Shown here: positions 1 through 10,145 of the stretch, one piece after another
How the letters are laid out: each line of letters starts with the position of its first letter
Position numbering within the stretch: the stretch's first letter is position 1
Origin: Bromus sterilis
Lineage: Eukaryota > Streptophyta > Magnoliopsida > Poales > Poaceae
Assembly (NCBI GenBank): GCA_950022295.1
Contig: OX465600.1
Location: forward strand, 292,809,782 to 292,873,781
Direction of reading: 5' to 3'
Length of the DNA: 64,000 nt
Position numbers and translations under genes: made by a program
Notes under the pieces: model-generated
Databases searched by the model: none
Told to the model about the DNA's origin: nothing
What the model saw: the letters and a program-made list of their open reading frames with translations, nothing else

Positions 1-652
1 TATGTTGGTTTCCGCGTATCTTTGGTTCGACAAATCTTACCTTTGGTTACTTGAGTCGGTAGATGATCAATTACTTTACAAGTTCCTTACATTTTCCACG
101 TACAAGTAGATTCATAAGTATAAAAAGCACCAATATCACTTGTGATCTGAAGCAGCTGAAAGTAGAGTCATGGCTGCTCGTGATACACGAAGCGTCCTTG
201 ATGTATGAGTTCGTCCATTGTGGCAGGACATGATGCAGCCGCCGTGATTCCTACTTCGCTTGCTGGGCTGTCACTAGCGATGCTCTCTCGCACCGGTTCG
301 GTCGGCCGATCGGCTCGCTCTTCAGTCTCCCTCTCTCGCCTCCTTTGTTTGGGAGTCGACTGATTCCTTTTTCAGAGAAACTGAATAAACGATAAAATGG
401 TGATTCAATGAAGTAAGTGTTTTTTTGTGTTTGTACCGCTTGTTGGAGTAAACCTGCCGAATAGTCCGAACAACTATATTTATGCCCCACATATGGAATG
501 AATTTTGGAGGTCTCGGACTGTACAGACTGTTGGTTTTTGGGAATCCCACTAGGCATGTGTTTGATATCCAAACATGACAAATGAGGGAGAAATGAACTT
601 CGACCTTGGAGATGACCTTAATCATTTGTTTGCTTCATTTATATCTATTATA
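1..652. other. Unclassified AT-rich sequence, probable Helitron interior
   Basis: No convincing gene is seen. Open frames here are short and lack family similarity. Because the segment runs directly into a Helitron-type 3' terminus, it may be the interior of that element, whose 5' end would lie outside the window. That assignment is inference. Confidence 0.3.
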
Positions 653-778
653 GCCCGTAGCAACGCACAGGCATTCTACTACTCCCTCCGATCCATAAAA
701 AGTGTCGCTCATTTTGTACTAAGTTAGTACAAATTTTGTACTAAGTGGGCGACACTTTTTATGGATCGGAGGGAGTAG
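653..778 (+). mobile_element. Helitron 3' terminus (interrupted by a MITE)
   Basis: An imperfect hairpin (653-672, GCCCGTAGC...CAGGC) is followed by ATTCTAC. Removing the MITE at 682-775 and one copy of its TA duplication restores ATTCTACTAG followed by T. A hairpin a few bases before a terminal CTAG, inserted next to T, is the classical plant Helitron 3' end. The 5' end and any helicase gene are not visible. Confidence 0.6.
682..775. mobile_element. Stowaway MITE
   Basis: Perfect 27-bp terminal inverted repeats start CTCCCTCCGATCCATAAAAA and are flanked by TA target duplications (680-681 and 776-777). The length (94 bp), the CTCCCTCCG terminus and the TA site identify a Stowaway (Tc1/mariner-derived) MITE. 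It interrupts the terminal CTAG of a Helitron. Confidence 0.95.
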
Positions 779-1109
779 TATTTGTAGATAAAAGGCTGCA
801 TTAATTTATTTTTTGAGAAAAATAATAATTTACATTTTTAGGGGATTTACTTGGAACGGCGGAGGTATGGAAAATGTGCTTTTGGAATTCCTTATGTACG
901 AGTCCCGGCCCGATCGTGACAAGGAGTCGAAATTTGCACGAGTCCAATGGTGGTGTACGGAGAGCAGCAACAACCAGGGGTTCGAGTCGGGGTGCAACCC
1001 GTACGTGTACAGGTACGCCTCCTAATAACTCGCTTATTTAAGACCACGTACCGCCGCACCTTCGAAGACGCGTTTCTAAAATCTACAGGCTCGAGACAGA
1101 AGTCGATCG
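779..1109 (+). promoter_or_regulatory. Upstream region of the DUF295 gene with a TATA-like box
   Basis: This 330-bp stretch lies between the Helitron/MITE and the DUF295 start codon. A TATA-like TTATTTAAG at 1034-1042 sits about 70 bases before the ATG, a position compatible with a core promoter and short leader. Nothing else is recognised. The promoter call is inference. Confidence 0.35.
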
Positions 1110-2114
1110 ATGGCGACGACGACGACTACATCGACCGGCCACGCCGCCATGGAGATCACGCCGCCGGTGCCGTTGCCGTTGCCGTGCCTCATCGTCGACC
1201 ACGACGGGGTGGGAGGGGAGCGCTGCACGACCGTGCTGGACGTCTCCAAAGGGGAACATGCATACCAACAGCACCCATGCAACGACGACGCCGACGTACG
1301 CAACAGGCGGAGATGGATGACGGCGCACGGCTGGGTGCTCTCCTGGGACCCTTCCACCCTCGCCACCTTCCTCTGGAGCCCCCGCACCTCGGAGACGATC
1401 GATCTGCCGACCCTGACTCGGGAGATCCCCTTGGACTCCGCCTGCTCCCTGTCCGGCAAGCCCACCGCCACCACCGCCTTCACGGTGGTCGCCGTCGAGC
1501 CGGAGGACAGGGCACGATGGTACTGCCACGTCGGCGGCGACTGTGACGGCAACGACGGTGACGACGACATCAGATGGGTCAGGCACGAGTACGACATGGG
1601 AAGCGTGGTGGTCAATGGTAGGAAGATGCAGGGGAAGGGGGATATCATGCAGCTCACAGCGCTCCAAGGCAAGTTCTACTTCGTCAAGTCGCTGGATGAG
1701 ATCAGCGTGCTCGAGTTCTCCCCTCACCCGGTCCTCAGCTCCGTGGCCATCGCCACCATCAAGCGTCCCCCGATGACCAACGCCATGTCGCCGTCGTGCG
1801 TCGAGATCGACGGCAAGCTCTACCTGGTATCCGCCTTCCTGAACTACACTGGCGCCGGTGACCCGAGCCTTCATGGCTGCGGCGTCTACCGGATGGACTT
1901 GCCGGGGAAGAGGTGGCGCAGGGTCCGCAATGTTGGGGACCGAGCCTTGCTCGTGTGCCCTCCCCATTTTAGCGGCTGGTGCTCTGCCGCCGCCTCCGGT
2001 CTCAGACCCAACTGCGTCTACTGGATGGGGCGCCCGGGCGGTGACGATAACCTTCTGCGAATCTTTGACGTCAACGGTGGCAAGGAGGGTGCGACTCACC
2101 CTGTGCAAAACTGA
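1110..2114 (+). CDS. DUF295 (KIB1-4 beta-propeller) protein, 3' end disrupted by a hAT insertion
   Basis: A 334-residue open frame without introns. The segment from about residue 70 (MTAHGWVLSWDPSTLATFLW, then SPRTSETIDLPTL) and later blocks such as VEIDGKLYLVSAF, GVYRMDLPGKRWRRV and PNCVYWMG follow the plant DUF295/KIB1-4 beta-propeller pattern common in large grass families. No N-terminal F-box is seen. The last native codons are Gly327-Ala328; after 2095 the frame runs into a hAT element and ends after about six foreign residues. The native C-terminal codons lie beyond the element at 3181-3267, so the uninterrupted protein would have been about 354 residues. The ATG at 1110 follows a TATA-like box at 1034. 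Molecular function is unknown for most family members. Whether the truncated protein is made is not known. Confidence 0.8.
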   Translation: MATTTTTSTGHAAMEITPPVPLPLPCLIVDHDGVGGERCTTVLDVSKGEHAYQQHPCNDDADVRNRRRWMTAHGWVLSWDPSTLATFLWSPRTSETIDLPTLTREIPLDSACSLSGKPTATTAFTVVAVEPEDRARWYCHVGGDCDGNDGDDDIRWVRHEYDMGSVVVNGRKMQGKGDIMQLTALQGKFYFVKSLDEISVLEFSPHPVLSSVAIATIKRPPMTNAMSPSCVEIDGKLYLVSAFLNYTGAGDPSLHGCGVYRMDLPGKRWRRVRNVGDRALLVCPPHFSGWCSAAASGLRPNCVYWMGRPGGDDNLLRIFDVNGGKEGATHPVQN

Positions 2115-3180
2115 ATCGAAACCGAAAACCGAATCGAAAAAACCCGAATTGAAACCGAAATTTAGGTTTTTCAGTTTTAGGTTTCAATTTCAATTTTCAA
2201 AATAGCAAACCGTATTGAATTCGGTTTTTTAGGTTTTAAACCGAAATAAACCGGTTAACCGAATAAAACCGAAAACAACCCAAGTTTTTTATTTTTTTAG
2301 GGGTGGGTAGGCTTTAGCCTTCCCACGCGCCCAGCCCACCCAGCCACGAGGCAGGCCGCCAATCCAACTTCAAGTCACACACACGACACGTGAATCGCAA
2401 CCCTAGCCAGACGCCGCACTCGGGAACACAGCGGGAGGGAGAGCCGGACAGCCACCGGGAGGGAGAGCCGGCGGTCGTGCATCTTGCGGCGTCTCGGAGT
2501 CCTCGGCGTCCTCGGCCTCGGCACGGCGTCCTCGGCCTCCTCGTCGGCCGTCGCTCCCGCCGCGTCTGTCCCGTCGGCCGTCGCGCTCGCCTCGCCTGTG
2601 GCTTAGCCCTTGTTGACGCTGCTCGATGGTTGCTGTTGTCGCTTGGGCAGCTATCTCCGCATCACCCTCCTCCACGACATGGGATCTGGGAATCCCCTAC
2701 CTTTGCTCGGCAGCCGCCGCCGGTCATACCGCTGCCGGTTTGTTTCTTCGGTTAAGGATAACGAATGTCTCTCTAGCATTGGTATTTTTTCTAGCTTGCT
2801 AATGCAAGGGCAAAATAAAATTTTCATATCACGCATAACATTTTATGGCTAAAACTGACAAAAATATCATAAAGGAAACAAAATGAAGTTTAGATGTCAA
2901 AACAAGAATAAAGAAAAATTTAGGACCGTAAAAAGAAGTAGATTTTAAAAACAGGTCAAATAAGAAATTTTCTCATAAATATATTGCTTGAAACTTCAAA
3001 ATCGCGTCAACTTTGGTTATTTTGGTTATTACCGAAACCGAACCGATAACAAGTGGTTATTACCGAAACCGAACCGTATATATGTATAAAACCGTATAAA
3101 CCGAAGTATAAAAACCGTATAAACTGAAAACAGTATAAACCAAACCGAATCGAACCGAAAAAACCGAATGCACAGGCTGA
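2096..3180. mobile_element. Non-autonomous hAT transposon inserted in the DUF295 gene
   Basis: This 1085-bp element is flanked by perfect 8-bp duplications GGTGCGAC (2088-2095 and 3181-3188). Its termini TCACCCTGTGCA (left) and TCAGCCTGTGCA (right, reverse complement) match at 11 of 12 bases. Subterminal regions (about 2110-2280 and 3005-3170) are dense in short AACCGAA/AACCG repeats, typical of hAT transposase-binding ends. The interior has a GC-rich block (2380-2650) but no transposase frame, so it is non-autonomous. The 8-bp duplication and subterminal repeats support hAT; the GC-rich block as a leftover 5' leader of the transposase gene is a guess. Confidence 0.9.
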
Positions 3181-3267
3181 GGTGCGACGGATGAAATACA
3201 CAATCCGTGCAAAGATATCCCAGGGAAAATTTGCAACGCAATGTGGATGCTTCCTACCGATAGATAA
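3181..3267 (+). pseudogene. Displaced last 28 codons of the DUF295 gene
   Basis: Immediately after the hAT element the duplicated codons Gly-Ala are repeated. The frame then continues in phase for 28 codons (TDEIHNPCKDIPGK, then ICNAMWMLPTDR) and ends at TAA 3265-3267. The AMWMLPTD ending resembles the usual DUF295 C-terminus. Codon phase is preserved on both sides of the element, so precise excision would restore the gene. Confidence 0.85.
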
Positions 3268-4855
3268 ACGGAGAATGGAGTCGACCATACTCTATGCGTT
3301 AAGAAATTGAATACATAATGTATGGATGTGTCTGCTCTCATCTAAATTAAAATTAGATGAATATGGTTAGATAGATATTGCACATCTAAATATTGTTATG
3401 CACATAATCAAGATCCCACTTTTTTTTAGCGTAGTAAAGCAATGTGATTGCCAAAGCAATTGATTATAATCTAGAAAGTAGTAAAGCAATGTGTGTTTCG
3501 CTGCCATGCTTCTGTTTTCAGGTTGCGTATGTTTTTTTTATATTTTAACTTGGTGTTTAAATGAATCATTTTTTATTATAATTGAGTAATTTTTTAATTA
3601 ATACACATACATGAAAAGAAATCAATATGCTGCTGGTCCATGTGTTATGATGATGATAAATAGATCATAAGTGAAGCTTCCTTCTTGCCAATCAAGGTTT
3701 ACACCATCTAACCATTTATTAAAGTAATTCATCCATTGAAAGATCCCTTCACAAACCTAGGGCATCGATGTAGTCAAAATCTTATGTACAATTTTAAAGT
3801 AAAGACCTCAATTGAATGAGGAGACTCTAGAGTTAAAAAGTTTAATGAAGTTAAAAACATCCCGGTTTTTAATTAAGGATTTGTTGGTACTAGCAATTTC
3901 CATGGACGTGAGTACAAACGTTTTTTTATTTTTGGGTGGAACTGTAATTTCTAGTATGACCGGTGAGAAATTTTGCTTCAACCAACAATCTTTTTGCTGG
4001 AAGCATCATTTTTTTTCTATCACTTTGTGTTGTTTTTACAGGAACTAGCCAAAAATTGCTACCACCATCTTTCAACTTTGCTGGAACCGATATTTTTTCT
4101 GCTTCAATCGACTAACTGGAGATTTGGGTTGCTTTCAAATTTCTTGCTGAATGATGTCAACTCGTTTGCTACAACTGATTTTTTTTAGAAACTTCAACTT
4201 GAGAATGACGACGAGGATGCAGACTGGGGTTGCGACCAACGAGGTGTTGATGTGAATCCCTATGCCAAGATCTATCCTGAAGAGGTAGGGCGGTACAATG
4301 CTGCGATTGGGGTGGGGGGTAGCGAGAGAGTGCGGCGCACACACCAAACGAGCTGTACGAGATGCAAAAAGCGATAGATTTCGCGCGAGAAAGAAGAAGG
4401 ACAAAGCGTTTTCTTTAGATCCGACGGAGTAGATAATTGCCATCCGATGACCCGCGCGCTATCGGTCAAAATTTTAAACCGGTCAGCCGAGCCTATCATT
4501 GGCCTTTATTTTAACACATGAAACTATGTCATCTCAGCATACTCGGTGTTTTGGGCCTTTTGTTTTTCAAAAGAGTTTAAAATTTTCAAAAAAATCATGA
4601 AATTTTTTTGAAGTACAAAATAATTTTAAAATGCCAACGACCTGCGTGGCAGTTAAAAGGTTTTGTGCCGTGTCCGGCCTTAAGGCCTGTCTTTCGGAGT
4701 CGGCGGCGGCCTTGTTTTTGTGATGGGGTTGAGATACGCATGGTCCGGCCCATATGGTCATTGTTTGGTACACAGGGAAAAAACAAATCTCCCACTCATC
4801 ATCCTCGGAAGCAAAATAAAATAAAAAAAGCTAGCACTCATCCACTCCGGGCGTC
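3268..4855. other. Intergenic region with degenerate repeats, then the PORR gene promoter
   Basis: No gene is recognised. At 3890-4190 there is a run of degenerate units of about 30 bases built on TTTTTTGCTGGAA/CAACC, a repetitive style common in Triticeae, of unknown class. At 4190-4290 a short exon-like stretch is seen without known similarity. The last 250 bases before 4856 are probably the promoter and 5' leader of the PORR gene; no clear TATA box is visible. Confidence 0.4.
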
Positions 4856-6355
4856 ATGGCGCCCTCCTCCCTCTCCTTGCTCCCCGCGCACGCGCAGCCC
4901 CTCTCCCCCCTCCAACCCCGCCGTCTCCACCCGCCACCGCCCACCCCCAAACCCCTCACACCCGCCGTCCGGTGCGCCGCGAAGTCAGCGTCTCCGTCTC
5001 CGTCGCCGGCAGCGCCGGCGAGGAGGCCCCTGCCGCCGCCGAAGCTGGTCCGCTGCCCGGCGCTGGACCGGCAGGCGGCGCGCGCGAGCCGGCTCCGATT
5101 CGCCCGCAAGCTCCTCACCCTGCTCCTCTCCAAGCCGCGCGGCTTCCTCCCGCTCCGCGTCCTCCTCCGCTGCCGCCGCTTCCTCGGCCTCCCGCGCAGC
5201 CGCCCGCTCCTCCCCTTCGTGCTCCGCTACCCCACCCTCTTCCGCCTCTTCCAGGCCCCCGTCTCCCGCCCGCTCTCGCCCTCCCTCTCCACCCTCGCCG
5301 TCGCGCTCACCCCCGCCGCCCACGCCCTCGCCGCCGACCTCGCCGCCCTGCGCGGGGCCGACCTCGCGCCCGGCCTCGCCGACAAGGTCCACCGCCTCCT
5401 CCTCATGACCCCTCGCCGCAGCCTCCTGGTGTCAAAGCTCGCGCACATCGCCCCCGACCTCGGCCTCGCAATGGACTTCCGCGCCACGCTCTGCCCCCGC
5501 CACCCGGACCTCTTCACCTTCACGCACACCTCCCACGGCCATGCGCTCCAGCTGGTCGACCCCCCGCCGCCGCCCCCTTTACCGCTCCCTCCGCCGCTCC
5601 GCCCCGCCGTCAGGCCCGACCGCCTCATTGACCGGCCGCGGAGGTTCCCGCACCTCCCCCTCCGCCGTGGGCTCAACCTCCGCCGCGCTCACCGGGACTA
5701 CCTCCTGCGGTTCCACAGCCTGCCGGAGATCTCCCCGTTCGAGCCGCTGAAAGAGGGCGCGAGCTCCGACATGGCAGAGCGGCGGGCGTGCGCGGTGGTG
5801 CGGGAGGTGCTGGCGATGACGGTGGAGAAGCGGACGCTGGTGGACCACCTCACGCACTTCCGGAGGGACTTCGGGCTGCCCAACCGGCTGCGCGCTCTGC
5901 TGGTGCGGCACCCGGAGCTGTTCTACGTGAGCATCAAGGGCGTGCGGCATTCGGCGTTCCTGGTGGAGGCGTTCGACGACGACGGGAGGCTCCTGGTGGA
6001 GGATGGGATGCTGGTTGGGAGGAACCGGCTGGAGGAGCTTGTCCGGGAGGGCAAGCGGATTAGGCGGGCCCGAAAGAATGGTGTTTTTCCAGTTGATGGG
6101 GATAGTGATGAGGATGATGAAGAAGATGGTAGTGTAGCAGAGGGTATGCCAGATGTGGATGATGAATTTGGGGACCTGTTTGAAGACAGTGTCGCCGGGG
6201 AAGACTGGAATGAGGTGGGTGATGGAGGCGGAATCGAGGGAGGCGACGGCGACGAAGATGATCCTGAATCGGATGCCATGGAAGAGTTTTGGGTGAAGAA
6301 AGCTCTGGCAGAGGGGCTGGTTGTCGACACTGGCAGCGAGCATGATGTTTGGTGA
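4856..6355 (+). CDS. PORR-domain protein (WHAT'S THIS FACTOR 1-like), organelle-targeted
   Basis: A single-exon 499-residue protein. Residues 1-60 are rich in Ser, Pro, Ala and Arg with few acidic residues, which suggests a chloroplast or mitochondrial transit peptide. The PORR (plant organelle RNA recognition, formerly DUF860) domain spans about residues 63-405. Its signature begins KLVRCPALDR and continues with FLPLRVLLRCRRFL, FVLRYPTLFRLF, HPELFYVSIKG and VEAFDDDGRLL. Residues 415-480 form an acidic Asp/Glu-rich tail. PORR proteins bind organellar group II introns and promote splicing; WTF1 in maize chloroplasts is the type member. The target intron cannot be read from sequence. The ATG at 4856 is the first in frame. 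The long minus-strand frames over this gene are GC-driven shadows. Which organelle it enters is uncertain. Confidence 0.9.
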   Translation: MAPSSLSLLPAHAQPLSPLQPRRLHPPPPTPKPLTPAVRCAAKSASPSPSPAAPARRPLPPPKLVRCPALDRQAARASRLRFARKLLTLLLSKPRGFLPLRVLLRCRRFLGLPRSRPLLPFVLRYPTLFRLFQAPVSRPLSPSLSTLAVALTPAAHALAADLAALRGADLAPGLADKVHRLLLMTPRRSLLVSKLAHIAPDLGLAMDFRATLCPRHPDLFTFTHTSHGHALQLVDPPPPPPLPLPPPLRPAVRPDRLIDRPRRFPHLPLRRGLNLRRAHRDYLLRFHSLPEISPFEPLKEGASSDMAERRACAVVREVLAMTVEKRTLVDHLTHFRRDFGLPNRLRALLVRHPELFYVSIKGVRHSAFLVEAFDDDGRLLVEDGMLVGRNRLEELVREGKRIRRARKNGVFPVDGDSDEDDEEDGSVAEGMPDVDDEFGDLFEDSVAGEDWNEVGDGGGIEGGDGDEDDPESDAMEEFWVKKALAEGLVVDTGSEHDVW

Positions 6356-7500
6356 GGAGTGTCGAGATGCTAGGATTTTGCGCAGGCTGTTAATTAATGA
6401 GGACCAAGAATTGCTGAAATGCATTCTTCTCAGCTATCTTCAGTAGCCAGCAGTATTAGTACATGACTTGGGAGCTTTGATGGTGAAGACTAAGGTGAAG
6501 GGTATGTTCTTGTTACTTTGTTATGCTCACCCATAAAATTTTACTTCGAATAAGAACTTCCACCTTTGAATATGTAAACCTTCTTGCCTAGCTTGTACTG
6601 ACTTGATTAAGCAAAATAAATACGAGACCTGTAATATAAGACTGCCATCACTGCAAGCATACCAATTTCTTGTTAAACTTTAGTTCCAAACTAAGATCAG
6701 ATCCTTGCATTGTTGTCCTCTGGTAATTCTTGATTTTTTCCTTGTCCTTATAAGCCATGTTTTCTGTTCTTCATTGTAGGTTCTTCTATAAACTAAATAA
6801 TGTATCCTCAAAAGCTAAGTTATTTGCATAGGAATGGAACATGCCTTGTAACATGTGCAAGAAAAAGTGTATTGATTTGGTTTGGCAGGATGCAAACTTA
6901 TCGCTTAAAAGTAAAATCTAGAACTAGTTTTCTGTTTCAAACATGTTTTTTTTGTAATTCACGACATCATGAAAATCCTCTGAAGTGTACTTTCCATTAA
7001 TATAATTTTTCACCTTGAACATTGAAGAACTAGTCTTTAATTGTGCCCTCAAGTGTTTTTGGATATTTTAGATATTGGTGGTACATACTTTATTGTTACT
7101 TGTAATGTTTCACCAATCAGATTATTTGCTGTGGTACACTGATGATGCTAATGTTGCCTGTTTTCAGGTGGTTCAAATATAAACTGCCCCAGCTTTTGTT
7201 GACGCTGTCAGTACCATCAACAAGGACATTGCAGAGTCTGTATCGACTACTCCCCAATCCACAGCATGTCTGGTTGAATCTTGCCGTCAATATTGCATCC
7301 ATGTCACCTCTTGGAGTACCCAAATGAAGACTAGAATTGGAAACTAAACCATCTCTCGAGGACCGGAGGATCACCGCTCCTGAAAGCCTGAATTTCATGA
7401 GTTCCTTATACTACAATTGTATGTATACATTTATTTATCTTCTACAGTTTATAAATGGTCATACTTTTGCATGAACTTATGCAAGTGTATATTTCATGGC
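6356..7500 (+). other. Downstream region of the PORR gene, possible spliced 3' UTR
   Basis: No coding frame is convincing. Several plausible AG acceptors (for example near 6779, 6890 and 7168) and T-rich tracts suggest a 3' UTR with introns, a pattern seen in grass PORR genes. This is inference; transcript data would decide. Confidence 0.3.
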
Positions 7501-8195
7501 ACAGTGTGCATCTACGATTGTTGTGCTACTATATCAGTTTGTGAACATCTGAGACTACAGAAATCGTGTATGTGGTCAGTTTAGGGGTTTAGAGGTTCCA
7601 CTACTACAAGCAAGCATGGCTGAAGGCAAGTGAACATTCTACGGTTCATCATTGGAAGTAGTTTCTGTAGAATGAATTTGCATCTTGTGGGTAGTGAATC
7701 CTGATCAAGTTCCCTAGGCATTTCTTGTAGGAGAAATCTGTAAAGGAGCCATCAGAGCACACACCATTTCGCAAAAAAAAAGAGCACACACCATACAAGA
7801 ACCTGCTGCTATGGAAATGCTGATGTTGTCAACCTGGAAACAGGGAAACAATTTCCATGGCATTTCTATTTGTTGTTTCTGATGCATCAGAATTCAGAAA
7901 TTCAAGCTGCTCACCGTTATGTAGTTATCATGTGCCGCGATCGTCTTTACCTTCTAGGGGTGGTACTCAAGAATATCTTTGACAATGAACATTTCTCTCT
8001 TCAGAAAGCTTAATGACATCCCTGCAAAGTATCGAAATAGATGACTGCAAGTGAGGTTCTTCAAACAAATACAAACACACAACGAGCAGGTGCATTCTTC
8101 AATCATTACAGTTACCTAAACTTTGTGATATTCAAACTTAAATCCAACGCTTTACCTTATCACCTATATGCCAGCTTAGTGCCTGAATAATTGTA

Positions 8196-8288
8196 CTCCC
8201 TCCGACCCATATTAATGGGCACACACTTAGTACAACTCTAGTACAAAGTTGTACTAAGAGTGTGCCCATTAATATGGATCGGAGGTAG
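8196..8288. mobile_element. Stowaway MITE in the first copy of the duplication
   Basis: Terminal inverted repeats of about 29 bases start CTCCCTCCGACCCATATT (left) and CTACCTCCGATCCATATT (right), with TA duplications at 8194-8195 and 8289-8290. It is absent from the equivalent place (about 9345) in the second copy, so it inserted after the segmental duplication or was never in that copy. Confidence 0.9.
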
Positions 8289-8522
8289 TAGCTACTTTTC
8301 ACTAGCCCAATGCAAAAATAAATTAATAATTGTAGCTGCTTCTCTGGAATTTTTTGAAGTTACATTAGGCTAGAAACTATACCTTGATCCACGGATGATC
8401 CTCTTTACTTCTTTCATGATTGGATCGACTTGTGCATCTATATGTTGTTCCACCTATGGGAAATCAAATTAGAACTCCCTCTTTGTCCATTATTTCTGTT
8501 CTTTTGGGTTTTCCAGTTCCAG

Positions 8523-8827
8523 CAATTACTACCTTCACGGTGCTGCTCCATTAAATTTTCTTGTTGCTCCTCTGCCACCACCTGTGCCAAGATTACCAGT
8601 TACCTTTGATTTTCCTTGTTTGGTACTCTCGTTTACCGCTCCTACCCTGAAGATCATGCAGCAGGAGATCTACTTCAATTACTACCTTCACGGTGCTGCT
8701 CCATTAAATTTTTTGTTGCTCCTCTGCCACCACCTGTGCCAAGATTACCAGTTACCTTTGATTTTCCTTGTTTGGTACTCTCGTTTACCGCTCCTACCCT
8801 GAAGATCATGCAGCAGGAGATCTACTT
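8523..8827. repeat. Recent 152/153-bp direct tandem duplication
   Basis: Bases 8523-8675 and 8676-8827 are almost identical, differing by a base or so near ATTAAATTTT. Both end in CAGGAGATCTACTT. The near identity shows it is much younger than the surrounding duplication. Confidence 0.93.
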
Positions 8828-10145
8828 TTGTCTGTCCAAGAGATTGGACTGTTTCCTCCCTTCTTCCGAAACAAGGCACATGCAAAGGAGCCATAAGAGG
8901 ACACGGCGATACAAGCATCTCCTCAATGGAAATACTGATTCTTGTCAAGCTGGAAACGAGGAAATAATTTCCATGGCATTTCTATTTGGTTTTTCTGATG
9001 CATCGGAAGACCATCATGTAGTTGTCATGTTCTGCCGTCGTCTTTTCCTTCTTGGGGTGGCAATCAAGAATATCTTTGACAATGAGCATATCTTCCTTTT
9101 CAGAAAGCTTAATGACATCCCTGCAAAGTATTGAAAGAGATAACTGCAAGTAAGGGACACAAAACACAAAAGGTTCTAAAAAAGGTCCTTCAAACAAATA
9201 CAAACACATAACGAGGCACTTGGTGTCTACAGGAGCAGGTGCATTCTTTAATCATTGCAGTTACCTAAACTTTGTGATATTTCAAACTTACACCCAACGC
9301 TCATCTTATCATCTATATGCCAGCTTAGTACCCGAATATTTGTAGCTGCTTTTCAGTACTTATGAATAATTTTTTAAAGTTGAATCGGGCTAGAAACTAT
9401 AGCTTGATTATTCTTAAGAAAACAAAAAACTATAGCTTGATTCATGGATGATCCCCTTTTTCTTTTTTCATGATTGCATCACTTGTGCATGTATCTGTTA
9501 TTCCTAATATTATTACCTCTACGGTGTGATCTGTTTGATTTCTAGGCTGCTCCTCTTCCAGTACCTGAACCAAGATTACTGGTGTTCATGTTCCATCCAC
9601 CAGAGTTACATGGTCCTGAAATGCGGAAGTTTGGTGTGCTTGTTGTTTGATCTCTGGGCTTTCCACCTACTGTTACTAACTCCACGGTGTGATCCTTCTG
9701 ATTTCCACACTGCACCTGTACCACCACCTCGACCAAGATTACCAGTCTTTCTTGTTTCTTCCCCCAGAGCTGGATGGTCCTGTAATGGAGAATTTCTTCG
9801 CACCTGCGATATTTGCTTTGTTCCAACTCGGGTTACCGTCTTGCTGTGTTACATCTGAGCTTTAATTACTAACAGGTTGCATTCTCTGGTAAACTTTGCT
9901 TGTAGGACTGCTCTGGTTCGATCCAATAGTGCCGGTCGATCCTGTGGCAATATGTTTATCATGTTGCCAATTTGCATCTGGTCTCCAACCATTATTATTT
10001 GCCTTGTTTGGTGCTCTCCTTCAACCCTCCTACTCTGAAGATCACGCAACAGGGGATCTACTTTTGGCCTGTCTGTCCAAGAAATTGGACTGTTTCCTCC
10101 CAAACGTAACACTCCATCTTCTTGAAGGTTATCAACATCATACAA

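Larger units (their letters stand above)
7738..10145. repeat. Diverged tandem segmental duplication (two copies plus a partial third)
   Basis: About 7738-8880 and 8881-9900 are diverged copies of the same segment. Shared landmarks include TTTCCATGGCATTTCTATTT (7853 and 8968), AGAAAGCTTAATGACATCCC (8005 and 9101) and the motif around CTATATGCCAGCTTAGT. A partial third copy at about 9960-10140 shares the GAAGATCACGCAACAGGGGA and GGACTGTTTCCTCCC blocks. No intact gene is present. Short frames repeat a proline-rich APLPPPVPRLPV motif at about 8569, 8714, 9546 and 9711, so a lost coding exon or lncRNA is possible. Confidence 0.75.

Noticed and set aside
251..625. 124-residue minus-strand frame
   Set aside because: No domain, no codon-bias signal and a probable location inside Helitron DNA.
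1076..2108. Minus-strand 341-residue frame opposite the DUF295 gene
   Set aside because: Low-complexity composition caused by GC-rich codons on the other strand; no family motifs.
4190..4290. Exon-like stretch with Glu/Asp-rich frame
   Set aside because: Too short, with no family match and no consistent splice sites on both sides.
4985..5676. Long minus-strand and alternate-frame open frames inside the PORR gene
   Set aside because: They are Arg/Gly/Pro-rich shadows of a GC-rich coding exon; only the plus-strand frame from 4856 shows domain conservation.
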